Assembly (NCBI RefSeq): GCF_007002745.1
Contig: NZ_SGNY01000007.1
Coordinates: forward strand, 186,001-250,000
Reading direction: 5' to 3'
From: Martinezella rhizogenes
GTDB taxonomy: Bacteria > Pseudomonadota > Alphaproteobacteria > Rhizobiales > Rhizobiaceae
Length of the DNA: 64,000 nucleotides
Within the stretch, counting starts at the first letter, position 1; every line of letters starts with the position of its first letter. Below, in pieces: positions 8,966 to 16,714 of this stretch. The notes under the pieces were generated by a model. It was not told where the DNA came from, ran no database searches, and was given only the letters and a program-made list of their open reading frames with translations. The translations under genes were made by a program, and so were the position numbers.

Positions 8966-9445
8966 ATGAACACTGCAATTCTTGGCCTTGTGCTGGCAGC
9001 ACTTGCAACCCCCGCGCTCGCGGCCGGCAGCCACGCCGGCGGACATAGCGAGGCGATGGCCGTGGGTGAGCCCGGCGACGCCACGAAAGTCACCCAGACC
9101 ATCCGCGTCAGTATGAAAGAAACACCGGATGGCAAGATGATCTTCACGCCCAACAGCTTCAAGGTCCGCAAGGACCAGACCATCCGCTTCACCGTCAAGA
9201 ACGAAGGCGAACTCGATCATGAATTCGTTCTCGATGAAGAAGCGAAGGTCATGGAACACAAGGGGCTGATGGAAAAATTCCCCGAGATGGAACATGCCGA
9301 TCCGAACGCCATCCGCCTGGCGCCTGGCAAGACGGGGGAAATCGTCTGGAGGTTCACCAATGACGGCGTCTTCAAGGTCGCCTGCCTTGTGCCCGGACAT
9401 TACGACGCCGGCATGCACGGCGATGTCACCGTTGCCAAAAAGTAA
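8966..9445 (+). CDS. Periplasmic cupredoxin-domain protein
   Basis: The 159-residue product has a cleavable signal peptide (ILGLVLAALATPALAAG) and a cupredoxin fold. Likely copper ligands are His in ELDHEFVL and the C-terminal group KVACLVPGHYDAGMHGDV (Cys-x4-His-x5-Met spacing), as in azurin-like type 1 sites. The ATG at 8966 has AAAAAGGAAA upstream. Placement between the multicopper oxidase and a CusF-like protein supports a role in carrying or buffering periplasmic copper. Confidence 0.85.
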   Translation: MNTAILGLVLAALATPALAAGSHAGGHSEAMAVGEPGDATKVTQTIRVSMKETPDGKMIFTPNSFKVRKDQTIRFTVKNEGELDHEFVLDEEAKVMEHKGLMEKFPEMEHADPNAIRLAPGKTGEIVWRFTNDGVFKVACLVPGHYDAGMHGDVTVAKK

Positions 9446-9465
9446 GCAAACAAGGAAACCGATCC

Positions 9466-9750
9466 ATGAAAACAATCATCAACACCACCCTCGCCGCAGC
9501 CCTCTTTATTGCCTCCGCCGCCGGCGCCTTCGCGCAGGAATTCACCGCCGGCACGGTGAAGAAACTCGATGCCAAGGCCAAAAAGGTCACGCTTATCCAT
9601 GAGGAACTGAAAAACCTGGACATGCCGGCAATGACCATGGTCTTCGACGTAAAGGACGAAGCCATGCTGGCCAAATTGCAGGAAGGCGCGAAAGTGCAAT
9701 TCGTCGCCGAGCGGGTGAACGGCAAGCTGACCGTGACGCAGCTGAAATAA
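9466..9750 (+). CDS. CusF-like periplasmic copper-binding protein
   Basis: This 94-residue protein has a signal peptide ending AFAQE and a small OB-like domain. The segment IHEELKNLDMPAMTMVFDV matches the CusF metal site, where one His and two Met residues (DMPAMTM) bind Cu(I)/Ag(I) beside an aromatic residue. It closes the copper operon, 20 bases after the cupredoxin gene and before a strong hairpin. It probably hands copper to an exporter or to the oxidase. Confidence 0.88.
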   Translation: MKTIINTTLAAALFIASAAGAFAQEFTAGTVKKLDAKAKKVTLIHEELKNLDMPAMTMVFDVKDEAMLAKLQEGAKVQFVAERVNGKLTVTQLK

Positions 9751-9776
9751 CTGCGGCGGAACCCGCAAAGACCAGC

Positions 9777-9811
9777 GCGCACCCCTATCGGCAAAACCGG
9801 TGGGGGTGCGC
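9777..9811 (+). terminator. Hairpin between convergent copper operon and MFS gene
   Basis: GCGCACCCC (9777-9785) and GGGGTGCGC (9803-9811) are perfect complements with a 17-base loop. It lies between the ends of two convergent genes and could stop transcription from both sides, although no long T tract follows. Confidence 0.65.
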
Positions 9812-9830
9812 CTCATTCGCCTGCGGTACA

Positions 9831-11348
9831 TCAATCGCAGGCGGGTTTTCGCACCGGGCCGAAGACCACGAAGCTGATGGCGGAAAGCAGCCAGACACTG
9901 ATACCGGCATAAAGCATGACCAGGCCGAAGCCATCCGCCAGCGCCTGATGGACGAGCACCTCCGACAGGCCCTGCCCCGACGCTTCCGCGGTTCCCGCCG
10001 CAACCTTTTCAGCGAGCAACTGCAATGCGTTCATATCCGTGCCGGGTAGGTTTGCCTGAAGCGAAGAGCGGACGCCCTCCACCAGAATGAAGCCCATGAC
10101 CGGAATATTGATGGCAAGCGAGATCATGCGCGCACTCATGTCGATGCCGGACGCCATGCCGGAACGCGCCGGCGGCACCGCACCCGTGGTCGTATTGGTG
10201 ACCGGCGTATTGGTCAATCCGAGCCCGATGCCAGAAAGAATGCAGCCGGGCAGCATGGTGAGCCAGTTGGCATTTTCGATGCCGCTGCCCAATTTCATCA
10301 GCATGAAACCGAGACCGATGATGAACAGCCCGGCAGGTATGACAAGACGAGGCTGATAACGCAGGGACAGGCGCTCCGCCAGCGGCGGCATCACCAGCGC
10401 CGGCAGCGTGTAGGCAAGCAGACCAAGACCGGCGGTGACGCTGTCATAACCGAGACCCGCCTGAAACCAGATCGGCAGATAGATCATGAAGGGCCAGAAG
10501 CTGATGTTCATTGCCGCCGAGCCGATGATGGCCCCGGAAAACGGCCGGATGCGGAACACGGAAAAATCGAACATAGGCCTTGGCGTGAGCTTTTCCACGA
10601 TGAGAAAGGCAATGAAGCTTGCGACGGACCCAGCGAGGATCAAAAGCGCGGCCTGACTGGCAAAGCCGAGTTCAGGGCCTTGCGTGATGAAAAACGCAAG
10701 GAGAAACACGGCCAGCGACAGCGTGGCGATGCCGGCAAGATCAAGACGGGTCGCTTCCGGATCAAGCGATTCCCGCACGCCGCCCACTGCGAGCAGCAAA
10801 GTGCCGGTGCTGAGCGCCACGTGAACGAGGAACACCCATTCCCAGCTCCACAACGCGACGATGGCCCCGCCGATAATCGGGCCAAAGCCCAGCCCTACAC
10901 CGGAGACGATGCCCCACCAGCCGAATGCCATGCCACGCTCACCAGCCGTGCGGAACTGGTGTGACAGGATGGCGATCTGGCACACCAGCATCGCACCGCC
11001 GCTCAGTCCCTGAAGGAAACGTGCCGCAATCAGCACCACCACATTTTCCGTCATTCCGCAGGCAAGGGACGAAAGCGCAAAAGCTGCAATACTGGCAATG
11101 AAGACGCGCTTGCGGCCAAAGCGGTCGGCCAGCGCGCCTGTCGCCATCAACACCACCGTCACGCCGATCGTATAGGCATTCATGATCCACTGAAGCTGCC
11201 GGAAATCCGCATGCAGCACCTGTTCGAGTGTCGGCAGGATTGCCGGAACGCTGGAAATCTCCAGTCCGAACATCAGGGCGGAAAGACAAACGGCAGCGAG
11301 CGCCATGGCGCTTCTGCTGCCTGCGGGTGCGGTAACGGCAAGGGTCAT
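9831..11348 (-). CDS. MFS drug-efflux transporter, DHA2 (EmrB/QacA) type
   Basis: The 505-residue product has about 14 hydrophobic segments, the size and number of DHA2 exporters. MFS motif A is seen as GALADRFGRKRVF near residue 75, and a motif C-like GIVSGVGLGFGPIIGGAI near 150 supports antiport of drugs against protons. It is divergent from a LysR-type gene with a 133-base shared promoter region, the usual arrangement of a pump with its local regulator. The substrate is not predictable. Confidence 0.88.
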   Translation of the reverse strand: MTLAVTAPAGSRSAMALAAVCLSALMFGLEISSVPAILPTLEQVLHADFRQLQWIMNAYTIGVTVVLMATGALADRFGRKRVFIASIAAFALSSLACGMTENVVVLIAARFLQGLSGGAMLVCQIAILSHQFRTAGERGMAFGWWGIVSGVGLGFGPIIGGAIVALWSWEWVFLVHVALSTGTLLLAVGGVRESLDPEATRLDLAGIATLSLAVFLLAFFITQGPELGFASQAALLILAGSVASFIAFLIVEKLTPRPMFDFSVFRIRPFSGAIIGSAAMNISFWPFMIYLPIWFQAGLGYDSVTAGLGLLAYTLPALVMPPLAERLSLRYQPRLVIPAGLFIIGLGFMLMKLGSGIENANWLTMLPGCILSGIGLGLTNTPVTNTTTGAVPPARSGMASGIDMSARMISLAINIPVMGFILVEGVRSSLQANLPGTDMNALQLLAEKVAAGTAEASGQGLSEVLVHQALADGFGLVMLYAGISVWLLSAISFVVFGPVRKPACD

Positions 11349-11411
11349 TCTTCAGCCTTTCATGGGTCGGATCGCAAAAGCGAAATCCGGTCTGCGGAAC
11401 CGAACGCAAAC

Positions 11412-11451
11412 TAGCCAAAGCTTGACCATAACTGAATTGGATGATTGGCTA
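11412..11451. promoter_or_regulatory. Inverted repeat TAGCCAA-N26-TTGGCTA in LysR/MFS promoter region
   Basis: A perfect 7-bp inverted repeat (11412-11418 and 11445-11451) lies in the divergent intergenic region, 30-70 bases before the LysR start. It is a candidate site for LysR-protein tetramers controlling both genes. Support is position and symmetry only. Confidence 0.4.
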
Positions 11452-11481
11452 TTTCAGAGACAACAAATTGGAATTACCGAT

Positions 11482-12330
11482 ATGCGCACGCTGGATGTGG
11501 ATGCCGTCGAGGCTTTTGTAACCATCGCCGATATGCAGAGCTTCACCCGCGCGGCCGAAGCGCTGGGAACCACCCAGGGCGCCATCAGCGTCAAGCTCAA
11601 GCGGCTGGAAGACCGGCTGGGCCAGCGGCTGCTTGAGCGCACGCCCCGGTCGGTGCGGCTTTCAGCGCAAGGTGCGGTGTTTCTGGCGCCCGCCCGCGAA
11701 TTCCTCGCCGCGCATGATCGTGCCCTTGCCGGCCTTTCATCTCCGCGCCGCCGTTTTGGCCTTGGCATTGCCGCCCATGTTGCGGGGCCGGAGGTGCCAA
11801 CCCTTCTGGCGCGGCTTAATGCTCATGATCCGGGGCTGACGATCGAAGTGCGCATGGACAATTCCCGCGTGCTGCTGGACGCCTTTGACCGTGGAGAAAT
11901 CGACGCCGCGATCATCCGGCGTGAAGACGACCGGCGCGACGGCGAGGTGCTGGGTGCGGAGCATTTCGGCTGGTACGCCGCTCCGCAGTTCGAACACCGG
12001 CAGGGCGAGCCCCTGCGGCTGGCAGCACTTTCACCCGCCTGCGGTGTGCGCGACATTGCCGCCCGCGCGCTGGATTCGGCCGCCATTGCCTGGACGGAAG
12101 TGTTTCTTGGCGGCACCTCGTCGATGGTTACGGCCGCGGTCTCCGCCGGCCTTGCCATTTCCGCCTTTTCCTGCCGTCTTGCACCGCCCGGCACGGTCGA
12201 GGTCAGCAAGCGCTTCGGCCTGCCGTTGCTGCCCTCCACTGAAGTCGTGATGTTCTCCACCCTTACCGACAGCAGATCCCGCGAGGCGTTGCGCACGCTT
12301 GCCGCTGCATTCCGGGAACATCGGCCCTGA
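11482..12330 (+). CDS. LysR-family transcriptional regulator
   Basis: The product has about 282 residues from the ATG at 11482, where the LysR domain begins (MRTLDVDAVEAFVTIADMQS). The HTH is clear: SFTRAAEALGTTQGAISVKL followed by KRLEDRLGQRLLERTPR. A substrate-binding domain fills the rest. The frame is open further upstream, but the conserved LysR start argues against the longer form. It is divergent from the DHA2 pump and probably regulates it. Confidence 0.88.
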   Translation: MRTLDVDAVEAFVTIADMQSFTRAAEALGTTQGAISVKLKRLEDRLGQRLLERTPRSVRLSAQGAVFLAPAREFLAAHDRALAGLSSPRRRFGLGIAAHVAGPEVPTLLARLNAHDPGLTIEVRMDNSRVLLDAFDRGEIDAAIIRREDDRRDGEVLGAEHFGWYAAPQFEHRQGEPLRLAALSPACGVRDIAARALDSAAIAWTEVFLGGTSSMVTAAVSAGLAISAFSCRLAPPGTVEVSKRFGLPLLPSTEVVMFSTLTDSRSREALRTLAAAFREHRP

Positions 12331-12362
12331 TACGGCCTCCGGGTAGCAGCGGATAGCGCCGC

Positions 12363-12794
12363 CTATTTCAGCGGCTCGCGCGCCTCTTCCAATGTCTTGA
12401 GAATATCGATCAACCGTGGCGCCATCTCGCGGATTTCGGTGAGATGAATGGCGGTCAGCCGTTCCAGAACGGCCTGCGCCTTGTCCGTCAGCGCCAGTGT
12501 CTGGCGGCGGCGGTCGGCGGGGTCAGTGTGCCGGGTGAGATAGTTGGCGGTGACCAGCCGGCCCACAAGTTCCGTTGCCGAATGGGGTGCGATCAGCAAC
12601 CGCTCGGCAAGCCTGCCGACGGTCATCGCCTCTTCATCGCGATGCCCGCGGATGGCAAGCAACGCCTGATGTTGCTGGGCCGGAAGCCCCTCCTCTTGCG
12701 CTGCAGAGGTGCTGAAATCCATGAAGCGTCGTAGCGTGTAGCGCAGGTTGGAAAGGGCCTCGTAATCGGCATCGCTCAACCTGTCCTTTGGCAT
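12363..12794 (-). CDS. MarR-family transcriptional regulator
   Basis: A winged-helix MarR protein of about 143 residues from the ATG at 12794, which has GGGAG about 9 bases upstream. The recognition region is MTVGRLAERLLIAPHSATELVGRLV, and the wing holds the DPADRRRQTLALTDKA signature of MarR proteins. It is divergent from the ClC chloride channel gene, with a perfect short palindrome between them, so autoregulation and control of the channel are likely. Confidence 0.88.
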   Translation of the reverse strand: MPKDRLSDADYEALSNLRYTLRRFMDFSTSAAQEEGLPAQQHQALLAIRGHRDEEAMTVGRLAERLLIAPHSATELVGRLVTANYLTRHTDPADRRRQTLALTDKAQAVLERLTAIHLTEIREMAPRLIDILKTLEEAREPLK

Positions 12795-12952
12795 TTTCCA
12801 CACTCCCGCTCTCTGCGATTCATCCTGCTCAAGGCGCCCAAGGCGGAAATATCTTCCCGTCGCCATTCGTCCGGCTTAGCGCAGGACGGCCTGCTCCGCC
12901 AGTGCGGAGCCGCTGATCAGCGCGTCACTTCCCCATACCTATATTGATTTAT

Positions 12953-12965
12953 ATCGTATTACGAT
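12953..12965. promoter_or_regulatory. Palindrome ATCGTA-T-TACGAT, candidate MarR operator
   Basis: This perfect 6-1-6 palindrome lies in the AT-rich middle of the MarR/ClC intergenic region, 42 bases before the ClC start. Symmetry continues imperfectly outward (TATATCGTA against TACGATGTA). Its size and position suit a MarR dimer. Confidence 0.55.
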
Positions 12966-13006
12966 GTATTGACGCCGCCATCCACATCACAGCAACGGAA
13001 AATGCC

Positions 13007-14824
13007 ATGCCGAAAACCACGCCTCACCGCCGGCTACACGATTTCACGGGCGGCCTTGCCCGGCGTGAAGCGGGCGACTTTACGACCGACCGCCGCGTTC
13101 TGGCCCTTATCGGCATGGCGCTGATCGTCGGCACCGGCGGCGCTTTCGCCGCAAAGCTGCTGGTGAGCCTGATCGCGCTTGTCACCAATCTCGCCTGGTT
13201 CGGGCAGCTGAGCATGGCAGCCAGTTCTCCCGCCGAAGCGCCACGTTCGTTGTGGATGGTGGCAATCCCCGTGCTTGGCGGCCTCGTCATCGGCCTGATG
13301 GCCCGGTACGGATCGGAGAAAATCCGCGGCCACGGCATTCCCGAAGCGATCGAAGCCATACTCATCGGCGGCAGTCGCATGTCGCCGAAGGTCGCCGTCC
13401 TGAAGCCACTCTCCTCGGCAATCTCCATCGGCACCGGCGGGCCGTTCGGTGCGGAAGGGCCGATCATCATGACCGGCGGCGCGATCGGATCGCTGTTCGC
13501 CCAGTGTTTTCACCTGAGCGCCGCCGAGCGCAAGACCCTTCTGGTCGCAGGTGCGGCAGCCGGCATGACCGCCATCTTCGGCTCGCCGATCGCCGCCCTG
13601 ACACTCGCCGTCGAACTGCTGCTGTTCGAATGGAAACCGAGAAGCTTCATTCCCGTCGCCCTTGCCACCTGCATTTCGGCGTGCTGGCGTCCTTTCCTTT
13701 TTGAAGCCGGCGCGCTCTTTCCCCGGCAATTCCACATGGACCTGCCATGGTGGGGCATCGGCCTGTGCGCCATGGTGGGCATCATAGCCGGCCTGCAATC
13801 GGGCCTTCTGACAACCCTGCTCTATCGGATAGAGGATGCCTTCGAGGCCCTGCCGATCCACTGGATGTGGTGCCCGGCAATTGGCGGCCTTGCCGTTGGC
13901 CTCGGTGGCCTAATCGAGCCGCGCGCGCTTGGGGTCGGTTACGACATTATCGACGGCCTTCTGAACGGCCGACTGCTGCCGCAGGCGGTCCTGACAATAT
14001 TGCTGGTCAAATCCGCCATCTGGCTCATATCGCTTTCGTCAGGCACATCAGGCGGCGTGCTCGCACCCCTCCTCATCCTTGGCGGCGCGCTTGGATGGCT
14101 GGTCGGTCTGGCGCTGCCCGGCGATCCCGGTTTCTGGGCGCTTCTGGGCATGGCAGCGATGATGGGCGGGACAATGCGTGCGCCGCTCACCGGCACCTTC
14201 TTTGCGGTCGAACTCACAGGTGACGTCTCAACCCTGCTGCCGCTGCTCGCCGCCACCATTTCCGCCTATGCGGTAACGGTCCTTCTGCTACGCCGCTCGA
14301 TCCTGACGGAAAAGATCGCGCGGCGCGGCCAGCATATCACCCGCGAATACGGCATCGACCCCTTCGAATATACCCGCGCCCGCGACATCATGATCGATAC
14401 GGTCGATACGTTGCCGGCGGATATGCGCGTCGGCGATGCCTCCGCTTTCTTCGCAACCACCGAAAACACGCATCGGATTTATCCTGTTGTCGATCAACAA
14501 GGCGTGCTGAAAGGCATCGTTTCACGCGGCGATGCGCTGCAATGGCAGCAGAACCCGGCGCTTGCCGATCAGAGCCTCGACGAGCGCGTTTCCGACACCT
14601 CGGCTCCCGTGGCGCATCCAGAAGATACCATCGGTTATGTCGCGGATTTGATGCTTGCGACGGACACGGGCCGCATCCCTGTCGTTGATGCGGAAACTGG
14701 TCGCCTTGTTGGTCTCGTGGCCCGCAAGGATCTGCTGCGGCTTCGCCATACGGCCAATACGCTGGAGAACGAGCGCAAGCCCTATCTCGGACCACGCAAA
14801 GCCAATCCGGCAAAAGCAGGCTGA
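13007..14824 (+). CDS. ClC-family chloride channel/antiporter with CBS pair
   Basis: The product has about 605 residues. The membrane part shows the three ClC filter motifs: GHGIPEA, GPFGAEGPIIMTGG (the Glu is at the gating position of Cl-/H+ antiporters) and GTSGGVLAPLLILGG. The C-terminus has two CBS domains (about residues 450-505 and 520-585, the second with DTGRIPVVDAETGRLVGLV), which usually bind adenine nucleotides and modulate transport. I chose the ATG at 13007, which begins MPKTTPHRRLHDF; the longer frame lacks a start with a good binding site. It is divergent from a MarR gene. Confidence 0.9.
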   Translation: MPKTTPHRRLHDFTGGLARREAGDFTTDRRVLALIGMALIVGTGGAFAAKLLVSLIALVTNLAWFGQLSMAASSPAEAPRSLWMVAIPVLGGLVIGLMARYGSEKIRGHGIPEAIEAILIGGSRMSPKVAVLKPLSSAISIGTGGPFGAEGPIIMTGGAIGSLFAQCFHLSAAERKTLLVAGAAAGMTAIFGSPIAALTLAVELLLFEWKPRSFIPVALATCISACWRPFLFEAGALFPRQFHMDLPWWGIGLCAMVGIIAGLQSGLLTTLLYRIEDAFEALPIHWMWCPAIGGLAVGLGGLIEPRALGVGYDIIDGLLNGRLLPQAVLTILLVKSAIWLISLSSGTSGGVLAPLLILGGALGWLVGLALPGDPGFWALLGMAAMMGGTMRAPLTGTFFAVELTGDVSTLLPLLAATISAYAVTVLLLRRSILTEKIARRGQHITREYGIDPFEYTRARDIMIDTVDTLPADMRVGDASAFFATTENTHRIYPVVDQQGVLKGIVSRGDALQWQQNPALADQSLDERVSDTSAPVAHPEDTIGYVADLMLATDTGRIPVVDAETGRLVGLVARKDLLRLRHTANTLENERKPYLGPRKANPAKAG

Positions 14825-14918
14825 AAAGGCCTGTCTGCGCAGCCACGGCCGGAAAGCAAGTATCCCGTCTTGCCGACCGGCCGGTTCGGGACTATAGAAG
14901 AAATGTCGAAAAAGGCAC

Positions 14919-15078
14919 GACTTGGTGTGGTCTAGCCCAAGTCCTTTCGGAAACGAAAGCTCTGTCCATGCCCCGCGCATGAGTCCCACGACGAACAACG
15001 ACGCTGTCAGGGCGTCAAATTGTTCGTCCGTGTGGTTCTCAAAACGATGAGCTGCTCCGGTCGAACGACCAAAGGAGC
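14919..15078 (+). ncRNA. Structured 5' leader with SD-sequestering hairpin, unassigned family
   Basis: Between the ClC stop and the FAD monooxygenase start are five consecutive hairpins. A is GACTTGG-11-CCAAGTC (14919-14943). B, directly abutting, is CTTTCG-GAAA-CGAAAG (14944-14959). C is CATGC-5-GCATG (14967-14981). D (14986-15035) has ACGAACAA pairing with TTGTTCGT and an inner GACGC-7-GCGTC. E (15054-15078) is GCTCCGGTC-GAAC-GACCAAAGGAGC, whose 3' arm contains the GGAG binding site of the gene at 15084. This is the layout of a translational riboswitch or thermosensor, but it matches no class I know. Confidence 0.6.
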
Positions 15079-15083
15079 ATTTC

Positions 15084-16622
15084 ATGTCAAATACCCCTCA
15101 GATTTACGATGTCGTGATTGCCGGCGCTGGTCCTGTCGGTCTGTTTCTCGCCTGCGAGCTACGCCTGGCCAGAGTTTCTGTTCTGGTGCTGGAGCAGGCC
15201 CCCGACCCTTCCTCTCCGCTTAAGAAACTCCCCTTCGGCATGCGGGGTCTTTCCGTGCCCACCATCGAAAGTTTCCATCGCCGCGGCCTGCTGGAGGACA
15301 TAACCGAAAAGCAGCCAACGAAAGAGCAGCCAAACGGCAACCATGGCTTGACCGCGCATTGGATGCAGCAGCAGCGCCGACCGGGCGGCCATTTCGCTGG
15401 CATCCAGTTCTTCCACGATAATATCGATACGTCAAAATGGACCTATCGCTTGCCGGATTCGACGCCGGTTACCATCGCTTCCAGCATGGAAGAGATCGAA
15501 ACCGTTCTGGAAAGACGTGCAACCGCAATGGGCGCCGAGATCAGACGCGGCCTTGGCGTCGAGGGCATCGAGCAGTCGGATGAGGCCGTGACCATTCGCG
15601 CCGGCGGCCAGATATTTCACGCACGGTGGCTTGTTGGCTGCGATGGCGGCCGCAGCACGGTGCGCAAGGCGGGCGGCTTCGATTTCGTCGGTACCGATCC
15701 GGAATTCACCGGCTATTCCGTTAAGGTCGAAATGGCTGACCCTGAAAAGCTCGCTCCGGGCCGCCACTACACGTCGACCGGCATGTACACTTATCAAGAG
15801 CCCGGAACCATCGCGATGGTCGATTTCGACGGCGGTCGGTTTCACCGAACCCAGCCGATAACGCCGGAGCATGTGCAGACAGTGCTGCGGCATGTTTCCG
15901 GCAGCGACATCACGATAACGGGCCTCAGCCTTGCAACGACATGGACGGATCGCGCCTATCAGACCACGACTTACCGCAACGGCCGAATATTGCTTGCGGG
16001 CGATGCCGCGCACATACACTCTCCGCTTGGCGGGCAGGGGCTTAATCTCGGGCTGGGCGATGCGTTCAATCTTGGCTGGAAACTTGCAGCGACGATCCGC
16101 GGCGATGCCCCGGACGGATTGCTGGACACCTATACCGGCGAGCGGCACCCGGTGGGAGCACAGGTCCTCGACTGGTCGCGCGCGCAGGTCGCTCTCATGC
16201 GCCCGAGCCCGAGCACAAGGGCGCTGGAAGCCATCATCCGCGATCTCATCGAGACCCGCGATGGCGCGACATATTTCGCCGAGCGTGTCTGGGGTGTTTC
16301 CCTGCACTATGAGCTTGGCGGCCAACATCCGCTTGTCGGCCGCAGCGTTCCGGATTTCGTACTGACCGATGGAAGGAAGACCGGCGAACTTCTGAGAGAA
16401 GGCAAAGCTCTGCTTTTGGACTTTGACGCGGATGAATCGCTTCAAGCGCTTGCAGGCCGTTGGAACGGGCGAATTGCTTATGAGGCGGGCAATGCCGTCA
16501 ACCACCTCGACTTAAGCGCCGTGCTCGTGCGTCCCGATGGCATCGTCGCCTGGGCCACCGGGTCAACTCCTGACAAGGAGGAACTTACAGAAGCCGCTGG
16601 CCGGTGGTTCGGTACATTATAA
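15084..16622 (+). CDS. FAD-dependent aromatic-ring monooxygenase (PheA/TfdB/Rox type)
   Basis: The 512-residue flavoprotein has the Rossmann GxGxxG motif at the N-terminus (YDVVIAGAGPVGLFLACELRL), the DG motif LVGCDGGRSTVRKAGG near residue 190 and the GD motif RILLAGDAAHIHSPLGGQGLNLGLGDA near 300, plus a C-terminal thioredoxin-like tail. This is the set for class A hydroxylases acting on phenols or on antibiotics such as rifamycins. The substrate is unknown. The ribosome binding site GGAG (15074-15077) is buried in a hairpin of the leader upstream, which suggests regulated translation. It stands alone on the plus strand. Confidence 0.88.
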   Translation: MSNTPQIYDVVIAGAGPVGLFLACELRLARVSVLVLEQAPDPSSPLKKLPFGMRGLSVPTIESFHRRGLLEDITEKQPTKEQPNGNHGLTAHWMQQQRRPGGHFAGIQFFHDNIDTSKWTYRLPDSTPVTIASSMEEIETVLERRATAMGAEIRRGLGVEGIEQSDEAVTIRAGGQIFHARWLVGCDGGRSTVRKAGGFDFVGTDPEFTGYSVKVEMADPEKLAPGRHYTSTGMYTYQEPGTIAMVDFDGGRFHRTQPITPEHVQTVLRHVSGSDITITGLSLATTWTDRAYQTTTYRNGRILLAGDAAHIHSPLGGQGLNLGLGDAFNLGWKLAATIRGDAPDGLLDTYTGERHPVGAQVLDWSRAQVALMRPSPSTRALEAIIRDLIETRDGATYFAERVWGVSLHYELGGQHPLVGRSVPDFVLTDGRKTGELLREGKALLLDFDADESLQALAGRWNGRIAYEAGNAVNHLDLSAVLVRPDGIVAWATGSTPDKEELTEAAGRWFGTL

Positions 16623-16682
16623 ATTACATCTGAAGCGGGAAATCAGCTTATGCAGAGTTGAAAAAACTGGCGCAGCCCCTTG

Positions 16683-16703
16683 AAAGCACCAATGGAGTGC
16701 TTT
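16683..16703 (+). promoter_or_regulatory. Hairpin/operator AAAGCAC-N7-GTGCTTT before the PspA gene
   Basis: A perfect 7-bp inverted repeat ends 11 bases before the ATG at 16715. It can act as an operator or as an RNA hairpin that covers the region where the ribosome binding site should be. Confidence 0.45.
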
Positions 16704-16714
16704 ATGTATTTCAC

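Noticed and set aside
13034..13861. Minus-strand frame opposite the ClC gene
   Set aside because: Shadow of a strongly conserved membrane protein; no own motif.
14919..15078. Known riboswitch classes (cobalamin, TPP, SAM-II, glycine, fluoride, Mn yybP) for the leader
   Set aside because: None of their conserved core sequences is present.
16668..16686. Possible sigma-54 promoter before the PspA gene (TGGC...TTGA)
   Set aside because: Spacing is one base off and the -12 GC is missing.
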